Assembly: GCA_024803745.1 (NCBI GenBank)
Contig: JANJXV010000040.1
Coordinates: 3,709,859-3,773,858, forward strand
DNA from: Megascapheus bottae
Lineage: Eukaryota > Chordata > Mammalia > Rodentia > Geomyidae
Direction: 5' to 3'
Length of the DNA stretch: 64,000 nt
Shown: piece after piece, positions 54,175-64,000 of the stretch
Numbering within the stretch: the stretch's first letter is position 1
Layout: each line of letters begins with the position of its first letter
Position numbers and translations under genes: made by a program
Notes under the pieces: model-generated
Told to the model about the DNA's origin: nothing
Databases searched by the model: none
The model's input: the letters and a program-made list of their open reading frames with translations, nothing else

Positions 54175-54815
54175 AGCGGCCCCGCCCGCCCCGCCCGCCC
54201 CGGCCTCGCTGGTGGACCAGGCGGTGGGCGCCGGGCGGCCCCCTCCCCGCATGCGCTGCACCCAGGCCCTTTGGCCCCGCTGGGGTTGGGATGTCGGAAC
54301 TGGGAGATCTTGGAAGAACTGCTTAGTGTTGCTTTTACTTGGCATTTAAAGAAAACCAGACCTGCACTGTGTAGTGACAGAAAGGGACGTGTGGAAGGAG
54401 CCGACAGGAGAAACCTGCGAGGGGCCCCTCACGACCCCGGGCCCCCATCCCTAGATCCCGCGAGAGGCACCCCGGGTCCCCAGGACCCACGAGTGTGGCT
54501 GGGAATGGACAGGTCTCACGTCACTGGACGTGTCCTGTGGACACTGCAGCCGTGGCCTCTGCCGGGATCCCCTGCTGTGGCCCGGGGGGCTCTGCCGCTG
54601 GGGCCTCAGTCCTCCCCCCTTCCCCGCCACCCTCATGCGGGACCGAGCCTCGGACCAGGCGTCAGAGCGACCTTCTGACACTCCCGACCTCAGACCCAGC
54701 CACGCCTAGTTTAGCCTAGTGATGCTTGCTTCTTCTGACCCTCACGGTGGGTTTTTGTAGAAATGTGTTTTATTTTAAAACAAGTCAATAAAAGGAGCGG
54801 TGGCATACAGAAATG
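54175..54815 (+). other. BORCS5: BORCS5 3' UTR
   Basis: G+C-rich at first, becoming A/T-rich in its last 100 bp before the polyadenylation signal. Confidence 0.75.
54787..54792 (+). promoter_or_regulatory. BORCS5: BORCS5 polyadenylation signal
   Basis: AATAAA in AGTCAATAAAAGG, about 610 bp past the stop, followed by T/G-rich sequence. Confidence 0.8.
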
Positions 54816-55189
54816 GCTGACTGTGGGCACCTCGTGGCTTGTTCCCTGGAAGCCAGACTTCCCAGGACCCTCCGCAGAGTACGTGAGGATTGAGTGAGTT
54901 TTGAGAACTTGTAGTCGCTGGGCCCAAAGTCTGTGAGACTTCTGACTCCAGTGAGCTGTGTGTAGCTCGAGTAGAAAAGCACAAGCCTCAAGCAAAAGAG
55001 CTCGGTGACAGCGCCCAGGCCCATTCAAACCTCAGGACTGGTGTGCACACACACGCATACATACACGCTCATTGTCCTGGGTGTTTTTGTCAAGTTTCCT
55101 AACTTGAACTGTGCTACGGTGCAGGCAGGTGCTCTGCCCCTGAGCCTTGCCCTGCGCAGGGTTTGGTTGTTTTTTTTTTCTTTTTTCCC

Positions 55190-55375
55190 CCAGTCCTGGG
55201 CTTGAGCTCAGGGCCTGAGCACTGTCCTTGGACTTTCTCAAGGCTAGAGCTCTACCACTTGAGCCTCAGCACCACTTCTGGTGTTTTTCTATGGACGTGG
55301 TTCCGAGGAATCGAACCCGGGGCGTTGTGCACGCCAGGCGAGCTCTCCACCACGGGGCCATGCTCCCGGCTCTGC
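55190..55375 (-). mobile_element. IDL-Geo SINE
   Basis: Well-kept reverse copy with T-run (its A-tail) at 55170-55190. Confidence 0.83.
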
Positions 55376-55924
55376 TCACTGTCCTTCTGGCTGGTCAGAA
55401 CTCTGGCCACAGGCGCCCTAGGTTCTCTGAGGCTGAGTCGTGCGCGTGCCTGCTGGGTATTTCTCCCCTCCAGACTTAGAGAGGTATATGCACGCACCCC
55501 GAGGCTGCTGTTGTAAACGAGGCCCAGGGACGTGAGGAGAGCACTCCAGGGCTCAGTTTCCCCACTCCTCCCGTGGGCCCCAGGCCAAACAAGTGGAACA
55601 AATGTGCTCGCATTCCTCAGACCCCCACTGCAGAGTGCAGGTGAGGCCGTCTCCCCAGAGCCACAGCTCCGTTGGGGGTTAGGAGTCCCGCGGACTTTCC
55701 TGCCCAGGCCGGCCCTGAACCTGGACCCTGACCTCAGCCTTCTAAGTAACTTGGATGACAAGACCAGTGTGAATGCGCGGCACCCGGCCCGGGGGACTTT
55801 AAACATGTGCTTGCCAACGGAGGCAGCGGGTGCAAGCTCCGCCTCTGTGAGACATGAAATCTAATGGCTCTGGAGGGCAGCCAGGGTCCTGTGTGCTGTG
55901 TCCTCTCCCGGGCGGAGGCTTTTG

Positions 55925-56262
55925 GTCAGTCGTAGGACTTGAACGCATGGCCTAGTCGCTGTCCTGAGCTCTTTTTGCTCAAGGGTAGTGCTCTACCACT
56001 TTGAGTCACAGTTCTGCTTCTGGGTTTTTGGTGGTTTGTTGGAGATGAGTCTCACGGACTTTCCAGCCCAGGCTGGCTTGGAACGGTGACCTGTCACTGG
56101 GGTGACAGGAGCGAGCCCTGGCACTTGGTTCACATGTGCTTTTCATAAGCTTCTGGTCATGTAGAGAGATTGCTGGGGCTTGAACTCGGGCCTGGGCACT
56201 GTCCCTGAGCTGCTTTTGCTCAAGGCTAGTGCTCTACCACTTGAGTCACAACACACGCTCCA
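55925..56262 (-). mobile_element. B1-Geo SINE and Geo monomer
   Basis: Reverse B1-Geo at 55925-56130 and, after 40 bp, a second reverse Geo monomer at 56172-56262. Confidence 0.75.
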
Positions 56263-56465
56263 GGCCCTTGGTGGAGGGGGCGGGTGGAGCAGGTGCTAGG
56301 GCTGACCTCGGGGCCTTGGGCCTGCACAGGGTCGGCCCGCGTCACAGGTGACCACATCGCTACTGGCCTCATCTGACGCCTGGACTGTGGGACAGCGCGG
56401 GGCCGGGGCCGGCCTCATGCCTGCAGAGGTGCCAGGGCTTGCCTGCACACAGGTACAGTTCTGAC

Positions 56466-56471
56466 TTTATT
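56466..56471 (-). promoter_or_regulatory. DUSP16: Candidate DUSP16 polyadenylation signal
   Basis: AATAAA on the minus strand (CTATGAAATAAAGTCAG), about 850 bp past the DUSP16 stop. It implies a short 3' UTR; a more distal site cannot be excluded. Confidence 0.65.
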
Positions 56472-57317
56472 TCATAGTAACATACAAGACACCACATGGG
56501 AAGTGCACAGCGCAGCCCCACCCCGGCCTCCCTGCCCCACGCTCCGTCCTGCAGGCCTCCGACGCAGTGGGGTTTGCCCTGGCCTGGCGTCTGACCGCTC
56601 CCTGGTGCAGGCACTGGTGAGCCACGCTGGCTGGCCGCCGTGCCGGATGCAGCGCCACGGGGCACGGCTGAGGGGCAGCCGGGCTCCTCTGCCTCACTGA
56701 CACTCCACCAGCAGGTCTCAGACCAGGCCTGGGGCTGGGGGCGGGCGCACAGAGCCGCCTCCCTCCATGGGCCCTGCTTTTGCTTCCTGTGTAGTTTCCG
56801 AGGAAATGCCACCTTGACACAGTTTTGTCGTGAAACAAAGGGAAGATGGCCGTGAGGCCCTGCTGCGCTGGCCCAGGCTGGTGCAGGATGGTCCCCGAGC
56901 CCCGTGCCATGCCCAGCCTCCGCCCGGCCACAGCCTCGGCGTGGCGGCCTGGGGGAGCAGGGCACAGGCTGCGGAGCGCAGGCCACGTGTGGCGGCCGCG
57001 GGGGCCACTGGGCTTCTGCGCAGTAGGAGGGGCCATGGCTTGCACCTGAGTGGCAAACTGGGACTCACCCCTGGCGTCTGCCCTCCCAGGCTGGTGGGGT
57101 CTCTGCCTGGGGGCCCCCGGGAGGGCTGGGTGGATGTCACTGCCGGCAGTCTTCACGGGGCCTGACAGTGCCCGCCGGCCCGCTGCTGGAGGGGCAGCCC
57201 CTCCTCTGCCTGGCCCCCACCCCACTGCCCTCTCCCGCCACAGCTCTGCCTTCCAGACACAGCTGCGTCTGCGTGGGCTTCAGATTTGCAGGGAACACAC
57301 CTGGGAGCAGAGGGGCC
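56472..57317 (-). other. DUSP16: DUSP16 3' UTR (inferred)
   Basis: G+C-rich region between the DUSP16 stop and its likely poly(A) signal. No SINE is seen. Open frames on both strands lack family signatures. Confidence 0.65.
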
Positions 57318-58413
57318 TCAGGACACCTCGATGACCTCCATGCTGCCCGAGAAGCTGGACTGGCTGCCCATGGAGCCCAGCTCCTCCCGCGAGCGGCTGC
57401 CGGCTGCCAGACCCTCCCCAAACTCCATCTGGCAGCTCCTGCGCTTGAGCTGCTTCTCGAAGGGGCTCTCCTCGTGCCAGCTGCGCCGGGAGTCGCCTCG
57501 CTCGCTGGGCCGCGGCCGCCTGCGCACCGAGCCCCCGTGATCGCCGCCCGTGGGCAGCTGGCTGCAGCTGCAGGCCGAGTAGCCAGCCCGGGCCCCGTAC
57601 ACAGCCGGGGCCGGGTAGAAGTGCGGGGGCTCGGCAGAGAAGTACCAGCCGCCTGCCAGCGCAGCGGCTGCGGCCGGGGGTGCCAGAATGTCCGAGTGCC
57701 AGCCCTTGAGGCCCCGCCCCGCCGCCGCAGCCTTGCCCGGGGGCTGCTGGCTGGTGGGCAGGCCGAGGACACCGGCGCGGCCCGTGTCCTCCACACTGCC
57801 GCTCCGCTGCAGGGGCACGGAGGCGGCCCTGGGGGGCGCCCCGGTCCTGGCAGGGTACGGGCGCTGGCCCTGAGCGGAGGCCTGGGGCGGCTCCCCGTCG
57901 GGACTGCCGTCAGGGGTCTGCTCCGACACCTCCTGCACGGGCGAGAAGTGGCTGGGCTTGCCGTGGCCGTCCAGTGGGACCATGGGCCTGTAGGGTTCCA
58001 CTGCGTCTTCGGGCGCAGGCGTCGCTGCGGAGCAGGACACGGACTTGATGTCCAGCGAGAAGGAGCGCTTGAGCCTCTGGCTGTCCTCCGGCTCCGGGGC
58101 CAGCTGGAGGCTGCCGAGGGCTTGCGCCAGGGGCCCTGTCTCGGCCAGCACTGGCTGCACGCTGGCCGTGGCGGCGGCGGCGGGGGGCGCCGGCCTCTGC
58201 CCGGCCTCCGGGGGAGCAGGGAGGGTGCCGGGGGTGCCGTGGGGCTCCTCGCTGGTGGCCGCCATGGGCCCCAGCGGCCTCTCCGGGGGCAGAAGCTTCA
58301 GCTTGCTCTTCGGCCCCCCTGCGGGCTGGACCTTGATCTTCTTCTCGTAGTCCAGGAGCTGGCCCAGGAAGTTGAAGTTTGGAGAGATGGTGGGCCTCTT
58401 CTCCTTCACAAAC
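57318..58413 (-). CDS. DUSP16: DUSP16 coding exon 6 (end of phosphatase domain and C-terminal tail)
   Basis: 1096 bp, from RFVKEKRPTISPNFNFLGQL to the stop. Acceptor cctccgtag/GTTTGTG. The tail carries conserved Ser-rich islands in a very G+C-rich, Ala/Pro/Gly-rich background. Confidence 0.97.
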
Positions 58414-61400
58414 CTACGGAGGGGACAAGGCGACAGGCCTGAGAGCCACAGCCACCATTCCTCTCAGGGATGGAGCCCAAGCTGGCCTTGAATTTGTGAT
58501 CCTCCTGCCTCAGCCTCCCCGAGCTGGTCTGGGCTCTCCTGCCAGGCTCCATCTTAAGGAGACCGAGGGAGGAAATGGCAGGGAGCAGCGGGACATGGCG
58601 ACAAGCTTTAGCTCAACAGCTCCGACCTGCGGCTTCCCACGCAACAGACAAGAAAAGGTCCTGCGTGCAGCCGAGGGAGCCCACGTGCTTGCACTCCGCC
58701 CTAGAGAGCGTGGAGCTGCTCACAGCTCCATCCCAGCTACTCAGGTCTAAGGCTGGAGACCCAAGGATTACAGTTCCAAGCCAGACAGACAGACCTGAGT
58801 CATCCAGCAAAAAGCTGGTGGGGCAGAAAGTGGAGGCATGGCTCAAGTGGCAAAGCACCAACTTTGAACAAACTATCTTGCCTGATGTGCAGGAGGCCTG
58901 GACTCTAACCCTAGCACAGCGCAAACCACCAACCAGACAAGCAGACCAGAGAGCCGAGGGCAGCCTCGCCTGTGATAGCAGCTCCACACAGCACATAGGC
59001 GACACCACACAGACACGCACAGATCACGTGGCCGTGCGGTGGAAGTGAGTGACTCAAATCTACACACGTCTGCTGGCTGGGTCGACAGTGTCAGCAAGGA
59101 AAGAATCGGTGCTTTACTGGACAAAACAGTCCATTCAGCCAGTGCAGGGGACAGACCCCCTCCTAGATGCCCACCCAGCCAGCGGACAGACCCCAGGATG
59201 CCCTCAGCTTAGGAGGAAACCATACTCAAAAGTTCACATTGGAACAAGGAACAGAAGGATAAAGCTGAACCCCAGCAATCAACTGCAGCTGGTGCAGAAG
59301 CACACCACGCCTGCCGGGACCACGCCTGCCGGGACCACGCCTGCCGGGACCAGGCCTGCCGGGACCACGCCGGCCGGGACCACGCCGGCCGGGACCACGC
59401 CGGCCGGGACCAGGCCTGCCGGGACCAGGCCTGCTGGGACCACGCCGGCCGGGACCACGCCCTCCCTCATCTCCAACAGTGGACGGGCTGCTCTGGCAGC
59501 TCATTTCTCGTCCACATGCAGTTTGTGTAGTTCAGTTGTTCACTGCATTGCAGGACTCACACCACTGGACGAGGAGGGCAGGGGTCGGGGCCCAGGGGTC
59601 CCCAGCAGAGCCCATCCTCAGGACTACGTGCTCTGCTGAGGCAGAGAGGACCATGCAGCTCGTGCCGGCTGCCACAGCACCCAGAACTGTCCTCTAGGAC
59701 TGAGTGGGGGCCCTCGCAGCAGCAGCATAGACAGGACCGCCATGCATCTCCAGATAAGGGAAGGGGCTCAGTCCCACTCCCGGCGCTACAAACCCGAGAT
59801 TGCGTGGCCTAATGGTGGAGCGGGGCTGTGGCTCTAAGTGACAGAGTGCTAGTTTTGAGTGGAAGTGCGCGGGGACAGCGCCCAGGCCCCGAGGCGGGGC
59901 GGGGCTCTGCGTGGCGGGCGGGGCGGGGCGCCCACCTGTAGGCCTCGTCCAGCGGCATGTCCATGCGCTTCATGATGTAGGCGATGGCGATGGTGGCGGA
60001 GCGCGAGATCCCGGCCAGGCAGTGCACCAGGACGCAGCCGTTGCAGGCCTTCGCTTTCTCTGCGCAGTCAAAGCCAACAAAGGCAACGTGAGACCCCCGC
60101 CCCTGCTCCCGACCACCACGGAACGCGCCCTGCCTGCCTGCTCGGCGTCCACAGCCTGGAAAACACCGACGTGCCCTGGAGAGGGAGGGAGGCCTGAGAC
60201 TCAGGACCCCGGCACTGTCCTCGGAGCAGACGGACAGGCTCTGGGCATCTGTGTCCATTCGGCTGACGTTGCGAGGAGGGGGACCGGGTGGCAGCACCTC
60301 AGTGTAACACTGCACACCGGGCCGGGGGGGGGTGGTGGTTATGTGGGTGGCACTGGGTCACGTCCACGTTTCCTTGGGACGTGTCTGTGAGTCCTGCAGA
60401 CTCCACTGACTGGAGTCTGAGGACAAAGCTGCCTGGCCAGGCCTGAGGACCTTCCTCCACACCTGGGGTGCTGTCTCCCAGCTGTCTCACATCCGTCCAC
60501 CCACGGCGTGGCCTCCTCCAGCAGCCCCACAGACTGGACGCATGGCTCAGGTGGTAGAGCACCAGACAAGAGCAAGAAAAGGCGGGACAGGAGATAGAGC
60601 TGAAGGGACATGTCACCTCAGCCACCATGGCTCCTGGCTCGGGCGCCGGGGCTGTCACCTGACCTCCCATGAGCCAGCTAGAGCGAGCGAGCACCGGCCC
60701 GTGGCATCTGAGCTTTCGGATGTCTGGAACCGGTTCCTTGCACGCCGGCAGAGGCGCGGCGGTGCCGGCGAGCTACCCACCAATGAAGTCCACGGAGGCG
60801 TCCAGCCACGGCAGGATCCGCTCGCAGAAGCTGTCATTCACGGGCACACGCAGGAAGTGGGACTCGGGGATGAAGTCGGGCTTCGGGCAGGTGTGGCTGG
60901 CGTTCAGCACGTAGCCGATGCCGTGCTGCTGCATCAGCTCCTGCGCGGAGAGGGGGCGAGGTCACGGGGCCAGGCCCTGGCAGCCACGCAGCAAGTTCAA
61001 GGTCACCGTTACGCCACCACTCCCACTGGCAAAGGGACGTTTAGAAACTGAAAACATGTTTCAAAAACTACACTTGAAAGCTGGGCACGGGTGGCTCCTC
61101 AGGAGGCTGAGAGCCGAGGATGGAGGCGCAGAGCCAGCCCTAGGCAGGAAAGTCCGTGACACTCTCATCTCCAAGGGAACCACCAGGAAACCAGACGTGG
61201 CGCTCTGGCTCAAGTGGTAGAGCACCAGCCTAGAGTGAAAAAGCTCAAGGACAACGCCCAGGCCCTAAGTTCAAGACCCAGGACCACCCAAAAAAATGTT
61301 TTTAAGCTTACAGCTTTCCTATGTATGTGGTACTGAGGAATGGAACCCAGGTCTTTGTGTATGCTGGGCGAGCACTCTGCTAGGCCATCTTCCTGGCCCC

Positions 61401-63695
61401 CCTGAGCACTGTCTGAGTTCTTTTGCTCAAGGCTAGCACCGTTTGAGCCACAGCACCACTTCTGCGTTTTGCTCGCTCATTGGAGGTAAGAGTCTTGCAG
61501 GAAATGTTCCTGCCCAGGTTGGCTTTGAACCACCATACTCAGATCTCAGCCCCCATGAGTCACTGGGATGACAGGCGTGAGCATGGCGCCAAGCCTGAGA
61601 GCTCAGGGCAGACCAAGTCCTCTCTCTGAAGCCAGTATTGTCAGTAACAGAAAACCCCGCCTCTCCTCGCCCTCCTCCAGACCCTCCTCGACCTCCCCCC
61701 CCCTCCCTGGCAGCAGCGGCAGTGTGACGTGCTCACCTTGTTGAGGACATCTAGCTGGCAGCCCAGGTAAAGGTTGGGGAGGATTCGGGTGGGCCCGGTA
61801 TTGGTGACAGGAAGGCACGGCTGGGAGATGCAGGTGGGCACCAGAGTGGCCTTCCCTTCACAGAGGCCGGGGAAGCAGCGCGAGAACTCCGAAAACCCAC
61901 CTGGGGCAGACACTGGGGTCATCACATGCAGGCAGCCCAGCCCTCTGTCCTCCCCCCGCCTGCCCGCCTGCTGGCCCCAGACCCACAGACCCACAGACGC
62001 AACAGTACTTCAGCTCCACGGCACTCAAATTCCTTTAAGTCCCCAATTCTAAGGCAGATGCTTTCCCTCCAGACCAACTAAAGGTAAATGTCAGTTCCTT
62101 GCAAAGAGATGGAGGGGCTTCACTTTATGTGTGTGTGCATGGGTGTGCACGTGTGGGTGTGTATTAGTCCTGGGTCTTGAACTCGGGGCCTGGGCGCTGT
62201 CCCTGAGCTCTTTCCTTCAAGGCTGGCGCTCTACCATGTGAGTCACAGCTCCACGTCTGGTTTTCTGGTGGTCCATTGGAGATCAGAGTGTTGGACTTTC
62301 CTACCCAGGCTGGCTTTGAACCTGAGATCCTCGGATCTCAGCCTCCTGAGTAGCTGGGAGGACAGGCGGGAGCCACCAGGTGCCTGACCTGAGGATAGGA
62401 TTTAGAGAGCACTACTGCATACCAAAGCGGAACTAAAAGAAAACACTACAAAAAGCTTTGGCGCTTGGATGGCCTTGAACTCCCAGCCCCAGCCTCAGGC
62501 AGTGGAGATCGGTGGAGCATGATGACTGGTGGAGCGGGGGAGCCCCGAGCTCCCTGAAGCCTCCTCACTGCTCCGCATGTTCAAAGCTGAGACTTTTCCG
62601 TGTGAAAACCCAAACCCAAAACCCACAGGCAAGCCAGGCTTTCGCACCAGCCCCGGTAATGAGAAGAAGAAACATTTGGGTCACCCTCATCCATTTCTGC
62701 CCCAGACGGAAGGCCCAGGAGGTGACTGCCCATCCCAACCTGCTCAGGGTGGGGGGCCCTCTGCTGGCCTGGGCTCAGGGTGGGGGGCCCTCCGCCGGTG
62801 TGTGTCCCCCGTGTGCCGACCAGGAGCTCGCGGGCCCCCGGCCTGCGCAGTGCAGCCTCACCAGCGAGCAGGTGGACGGAGCGGAAGCTCTTCTCCAGCT
62901 TGCTCAGCAGCACGGTGAGAAAGCAGTCGGAGGACAGAGAGGCAGCGTCCCGAGAGCTCTGGTCGTAAACCACCACCATCGGGGGCCCGTCCAGATCCAC
63001 CTGGAACACAAACGCGGGCTTCTTAGCCGGGGGGGGGGGAGGCAAGCTTCCCTGTCTTCGGGCAGGGGACTGGACGGGGACTTGTGGGACTCAACATCTA
63101 CGAGCAAGATGGAGGCCGCTGTGACCGACTTGTCCGACCCCCTGGCTTTCCGTCCTTGGCTTAGTGAATGAAACTCAGCAACAGAGAAATCGGCTGTGTG
63201 TCAAAACCCAACGATGGGTTCATTTTCTTCCCTCCTTCCTTCCTCCCTCCTCCCCTTCTCTCTGAGGGTCGAGGGTCTGAACTCTGGGCCTGGGCGCTGT
63301 CCCTGAGCTCTTCAGCTCCAGGCTACGGCCCTACCCTTGAGCCAAGCCCCCGTCCATTTTCTAGTGGTGAAATGGCGACGAGGGTCTGGGTCGGCACACA
63401 CCAACTCTGCCCTGAGTCATCCCTGGGCGTGCTCCCCAGCTGCGGGAGGGGAGGCGAGCCCCACCTCGTGCTTGGCTGAGTGCTGGATCAGCTCTGTGAC
63501 CAGCACCTTGTCCTGCTGCAGCCGGCGCTTCATGAGCTTGGAGCAGTTGACGTTGACGGCGTCCAGGATGTGGGAGGTGTTGTACTCCACGAAGGGCCTG
63601 CTGTCAATCAGCAGCACTTTCTCAGTCCCGCCCTCCAGCAGGGCCACCAGCCGCTCGGTGACCATGTGGCCTGCCGCCTCTGGGGCGTGGGCCAT
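57318..63695 (-). CDS. DUSP16: DUSP16 (MKP-7), complete coding sequence
   Basis: Dual-specificity phosphatase 16, which removes phosphate from Thr and Tyr of JNK and p38 and shuttles between cytoplasm and nucleus. Minus-strand exons 63465-63695, 62862-63000, 61737-61900, 60781-60940, 59936-60059 and 57318-58413 join to 1914 nt, 637 aa (human 665 as remembered). The rhodanese-like MAPK-binding domain is at about 12-140 with the basic docking motif KLMKRRLQQ (about 53-61). The phosphatase domain is at about 160-302 with general acid Asp in VPVNDSF and active site HCLAGISRSA (Cys245, Arg251). The tail (about 303-637) keeps RSFSLDIKSVSCSA, FSPVQEVSEQTPDGSPD, RSGSVED, LKGWHSDILAP, SRRSWHEESPFEKQ, RRSCQMEFGE and GSQSSFSGSMEVIEVS. 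Between these the tail has become Ala/Gly/Pro-rich. Confidence 0.97.
58733..58920 (+). mobile_element. B1-like-Geo SINE
   Basis: Forward composite, diverged in the Geo part. Confidence 0.7.
59308..59462. repeat. 15-bp minisatellite
   Basis: Ten to eleven tandem copies of GGGACCACGCCTGCC with C/G and T/G variants (CAGGCC, CACGCCGG). Because 15 is a multiple of three it keeps frames open, giving a GTTPA-type peptide repeat that is not a gene. Confidence 0.95.
59936..60059 (-). CDS. DUSP16: DUSP16 coding exon 5 (active site)
   Basis: 124 bp encoding EKAKACNGCVLVHCLAGISR and SATIAIAYIMKRMDMPLDEAY, including the HCX5R signature. Acceptor gcgcag/AGAAAG, donor TACAG/gtgggc. Confidence 0.98.
60060..60780 (-). 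other. DUSP16: DUSP16 intron 4
   Basis: 721-bp G+C-rich intron. A Geo-like remnant lies at about 60537-60570. No other feature is seen. Confidence 0.8.
60781..60940 (-). CDS. DUSP16: DUSP16 coding exon 4
   Basis: 160 bp encoding ELMQQHGIGYVLNASHTCPK, PDFIPESHFLRVPVNDSFCE and RILPWLDASVDFI. It carries the general-acid Asp. Acceptor cgcgcag/GAGCTG, donor TTCATTG/gtgggt. Confidence 0.97.
60941..61736 (-). other. DUSP16: DUSP16 intron 3
   Basis: 796-bp intron largely made of SINEs: forward B1-Geo (61080-61298), reverse IDL monomer (61310-61400) and reverse B1-Geo (61405-61590). Confidence 0.85.
61080..61590. mobile_element. SINE cluster in opposite orientations
   Basis: The forward B1-Geo (61080-61298) and the reverse IDL plus B1-Geo (61310-61590) form an inverted pair that could fold back in the pre-mRNA. 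Confidence 0.78.
61737..61900 (-). CDS. DUSP16: DUSP16 coding exon 3
   Basis: 164 bp encoding GGFSEFSRCFPGLCEGKATL, VPTCISQPCLPVTNTGPTRI and LPNLYLGCQLDVLNK, linking the rhodanese-like and phosphatase domains. Acceptor gccccag/GTGGG, donor AACAAG/gtgagc. Confidence 0.97.
61901..62861 (-). other. DUSP16: DUSP16 intron 2
   Basis: 961-bp intron with a short TG-rich stretch (62130-62160) and a reverse B1-Geo at 62165-62390. No other feature is seen. Confidence 0.83.
62165..62390 (-). mobile_element. B1-like-Geo SINE
   Basis: Full-length reverse composite, in sense with DUSP16. Confidence 0.8.
62862..63000 (-). CDS. DUSP16: DUSP16 coding exon 2
   Basis: 139 bp encoding VDLDGPPMVVVYDQSSRDAA, SLSSDCFLTVLLSKLEKSFR and SVHLLA of the rhodanese-like domain. 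Acceptor tgttccag/GTGGAT, donor GCTG/gtgagg. Confidence 0.97.
63001..63464 (-). other. DUSP16: DUSP16 intron 1 (between first two coding exons)
   Basis: 464-bp intron with a T/C-rich stretch (63228-63260) and a reverse Geo monomer at about 63275-63375. Confidence 0.83.
63465..63695 (-). CDS. DUSP16: DUSP16 coding exon 1 (start codon, docking motif)
   Basis: 231 bp, exactly 77 codons. Starts MAHAPEAAGHMVTERLVALL, where human begins MAHEMIG; one extra residue shifts numbering by +1. It then runs KVLLIDSRPFVEYNTSHILD and NCSKLMKRRLQQDKV, ending HSAKHE. Donor CACGAG/gtgggg. Confidence 0.96.
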
Positions 63696-63907
63696 GACAA
63701 CCGCCGGTCCTCGGAGCCCACGGTGAGCGAGGGCGGTGTGCTCACAGGCCTGGCCGCCCCATGGCCCAGGGGACGGGGTCAGGCGACCGAGGGCTGAGCC
63801 CCTTTGGGGGCCAGGCCTCCCGGCCCCGAGGCTCTCACAGGGCTCTGCTTCACGTCACGGGGCCCCGGGCACAGCACCATCCCTGGCCACGCACACCAGG
63901 TGACAAC
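63696..63907 (-). other. DUSP16: DUSP16 5' UTR part of the start-codon exon (inferred)
   Basis: Upstream of the ATG the minus strand has a strong acceptor, CTGTCCCTGCAG/GTTGTC, at 63908-63909. This would make the exon start at 63907 with about 210 bp of 5' UTR. The promoter and first exon lie beyond the window. Confidence 0.5.
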
Positions 63908-64000
63908 CTGCAGGGACAGACACACAGTGCAGGTCAGACTACGGGGTGAACCGGTCCTCGCTCCTCTCACCCCACCCCACCCCACGCCTGGTTCATTTGA

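Larger units (their letters stand above)
54816..56440. other. Convergent gap between BORCS5 and DUSP16
   Basis: About 1.6 kb separating two tail-to-tail genes. It contains a Geo remnant (54955-55040), a reverse IDL-Geo (55190-55375), a reverse B1-like fragment near 55660-55760, a reverse B1-Geo (55925-56130) and a reverse Geo monomer (56172-56262). No gene is seen. Confidence 0.8.
58414..59935 (-). other. DUSP16: DUSP16 intron 5
   Basis: 1.5-kb intron with a forward B1-Geo (58733-58920), a 15-bp minisatellite (59308-59462) and a Geo monomer (about 59818-59893) close to exon 5. Nothing else is recognised. Confidence 0.83.

Noticed and set aside
57168..58442. 424-codon plus-strand frame opposite DUSP16 exon 6
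   Set aside because: It is antisense to a conserved coding exon with strong G/C third positions, which often leaves the complementary strand open.

Overview
Organism and evidence. This is nuclear DNA of a mammal, almost certainly a geomyoid rodent (kangaroo rat, pocket mouse or pocket gopher group). It holds dozens of copies of a dimeric SINE: an ID-like, tRNA-Ala-derived left monomer followed by a right monomer matching the consensus I remember for IDL-Geo, a family known only from Geomyoidea. A second dimer joins a B1/7SL-like left monomer to the same Geo right monomer. The four genes and their order, LRP6(-) MANSC1(-) BORCS5(+) DUSP16(-), match human 12p13.2. The species cannot be fixed from the sequence alone.

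Layout. 1-34352: the 5' part of LRP6 on the minus strand, coding exons 7 to 1 (codons 1-515), in A+T-rich introns full of SINEs plus some L1 debris. 33.75-35.17 kb: LRP6 exon 1 and its CpG-island promoter, with a tandem array of NRF1-like sites. 35.2-38.05 kb: a large C-rich minisatellite with an 8-bp period. 38.05-43.1 kb: intergenic DNA and the MANSC1 3' UTR. 43156-45846: the complete MANSC1 coding sequence in three exons (390 aa). 46.9-49.2 kb: a chain of tandem arrays running into the BORCS5 CpG-island promoter. 49407-54174: complete BORCS5 in four exons (191 aa). 54.8-56.45 kb: the tail-to-tail gap to DUSP16. 57318-63695: the complete DUSP16 coding sequence in six exons (637 aa), with the 5' UTR running toward the window end.

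Exon ends were read directly from GT/AG sites and from codon continuity across each junction. All three complete genes keep an open frame, and all internal LRP6 junctions are in phase.

Functions. LRP6 is the Wnt co-receptor. MANSC1 is a single-pass membrane protein with a mucin-like stalk and unclear function. BORCS5 is the myristoylated lysosome-positioning subunit of BORC. DUSP16 (MKP-7) is a JNK/p38 phosphatase. They are unrelated neighbours kept together by synteny, not an operon-like system.

What stands out. Base composition changes abruptly at about 33.5 kb. To the right the DNA is very G+C-rich, dense in minisatellites and compact, and coding third positions are nearly all G or C. This looks like a zone of GC-biased gene conversion, perhaps close to a chromosome end. 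Within it are a 48-bp array that copies the BORCS5 exon-2 splice donor seven times, eleven exact GGGCGTGGCC boxes upstream of BORCS5, and an 8-bp G-quadruplex-type array upstream of LRP6. I found no unknown protein-coding system. The very long open frames in the arrays are by-products of repeat composition.
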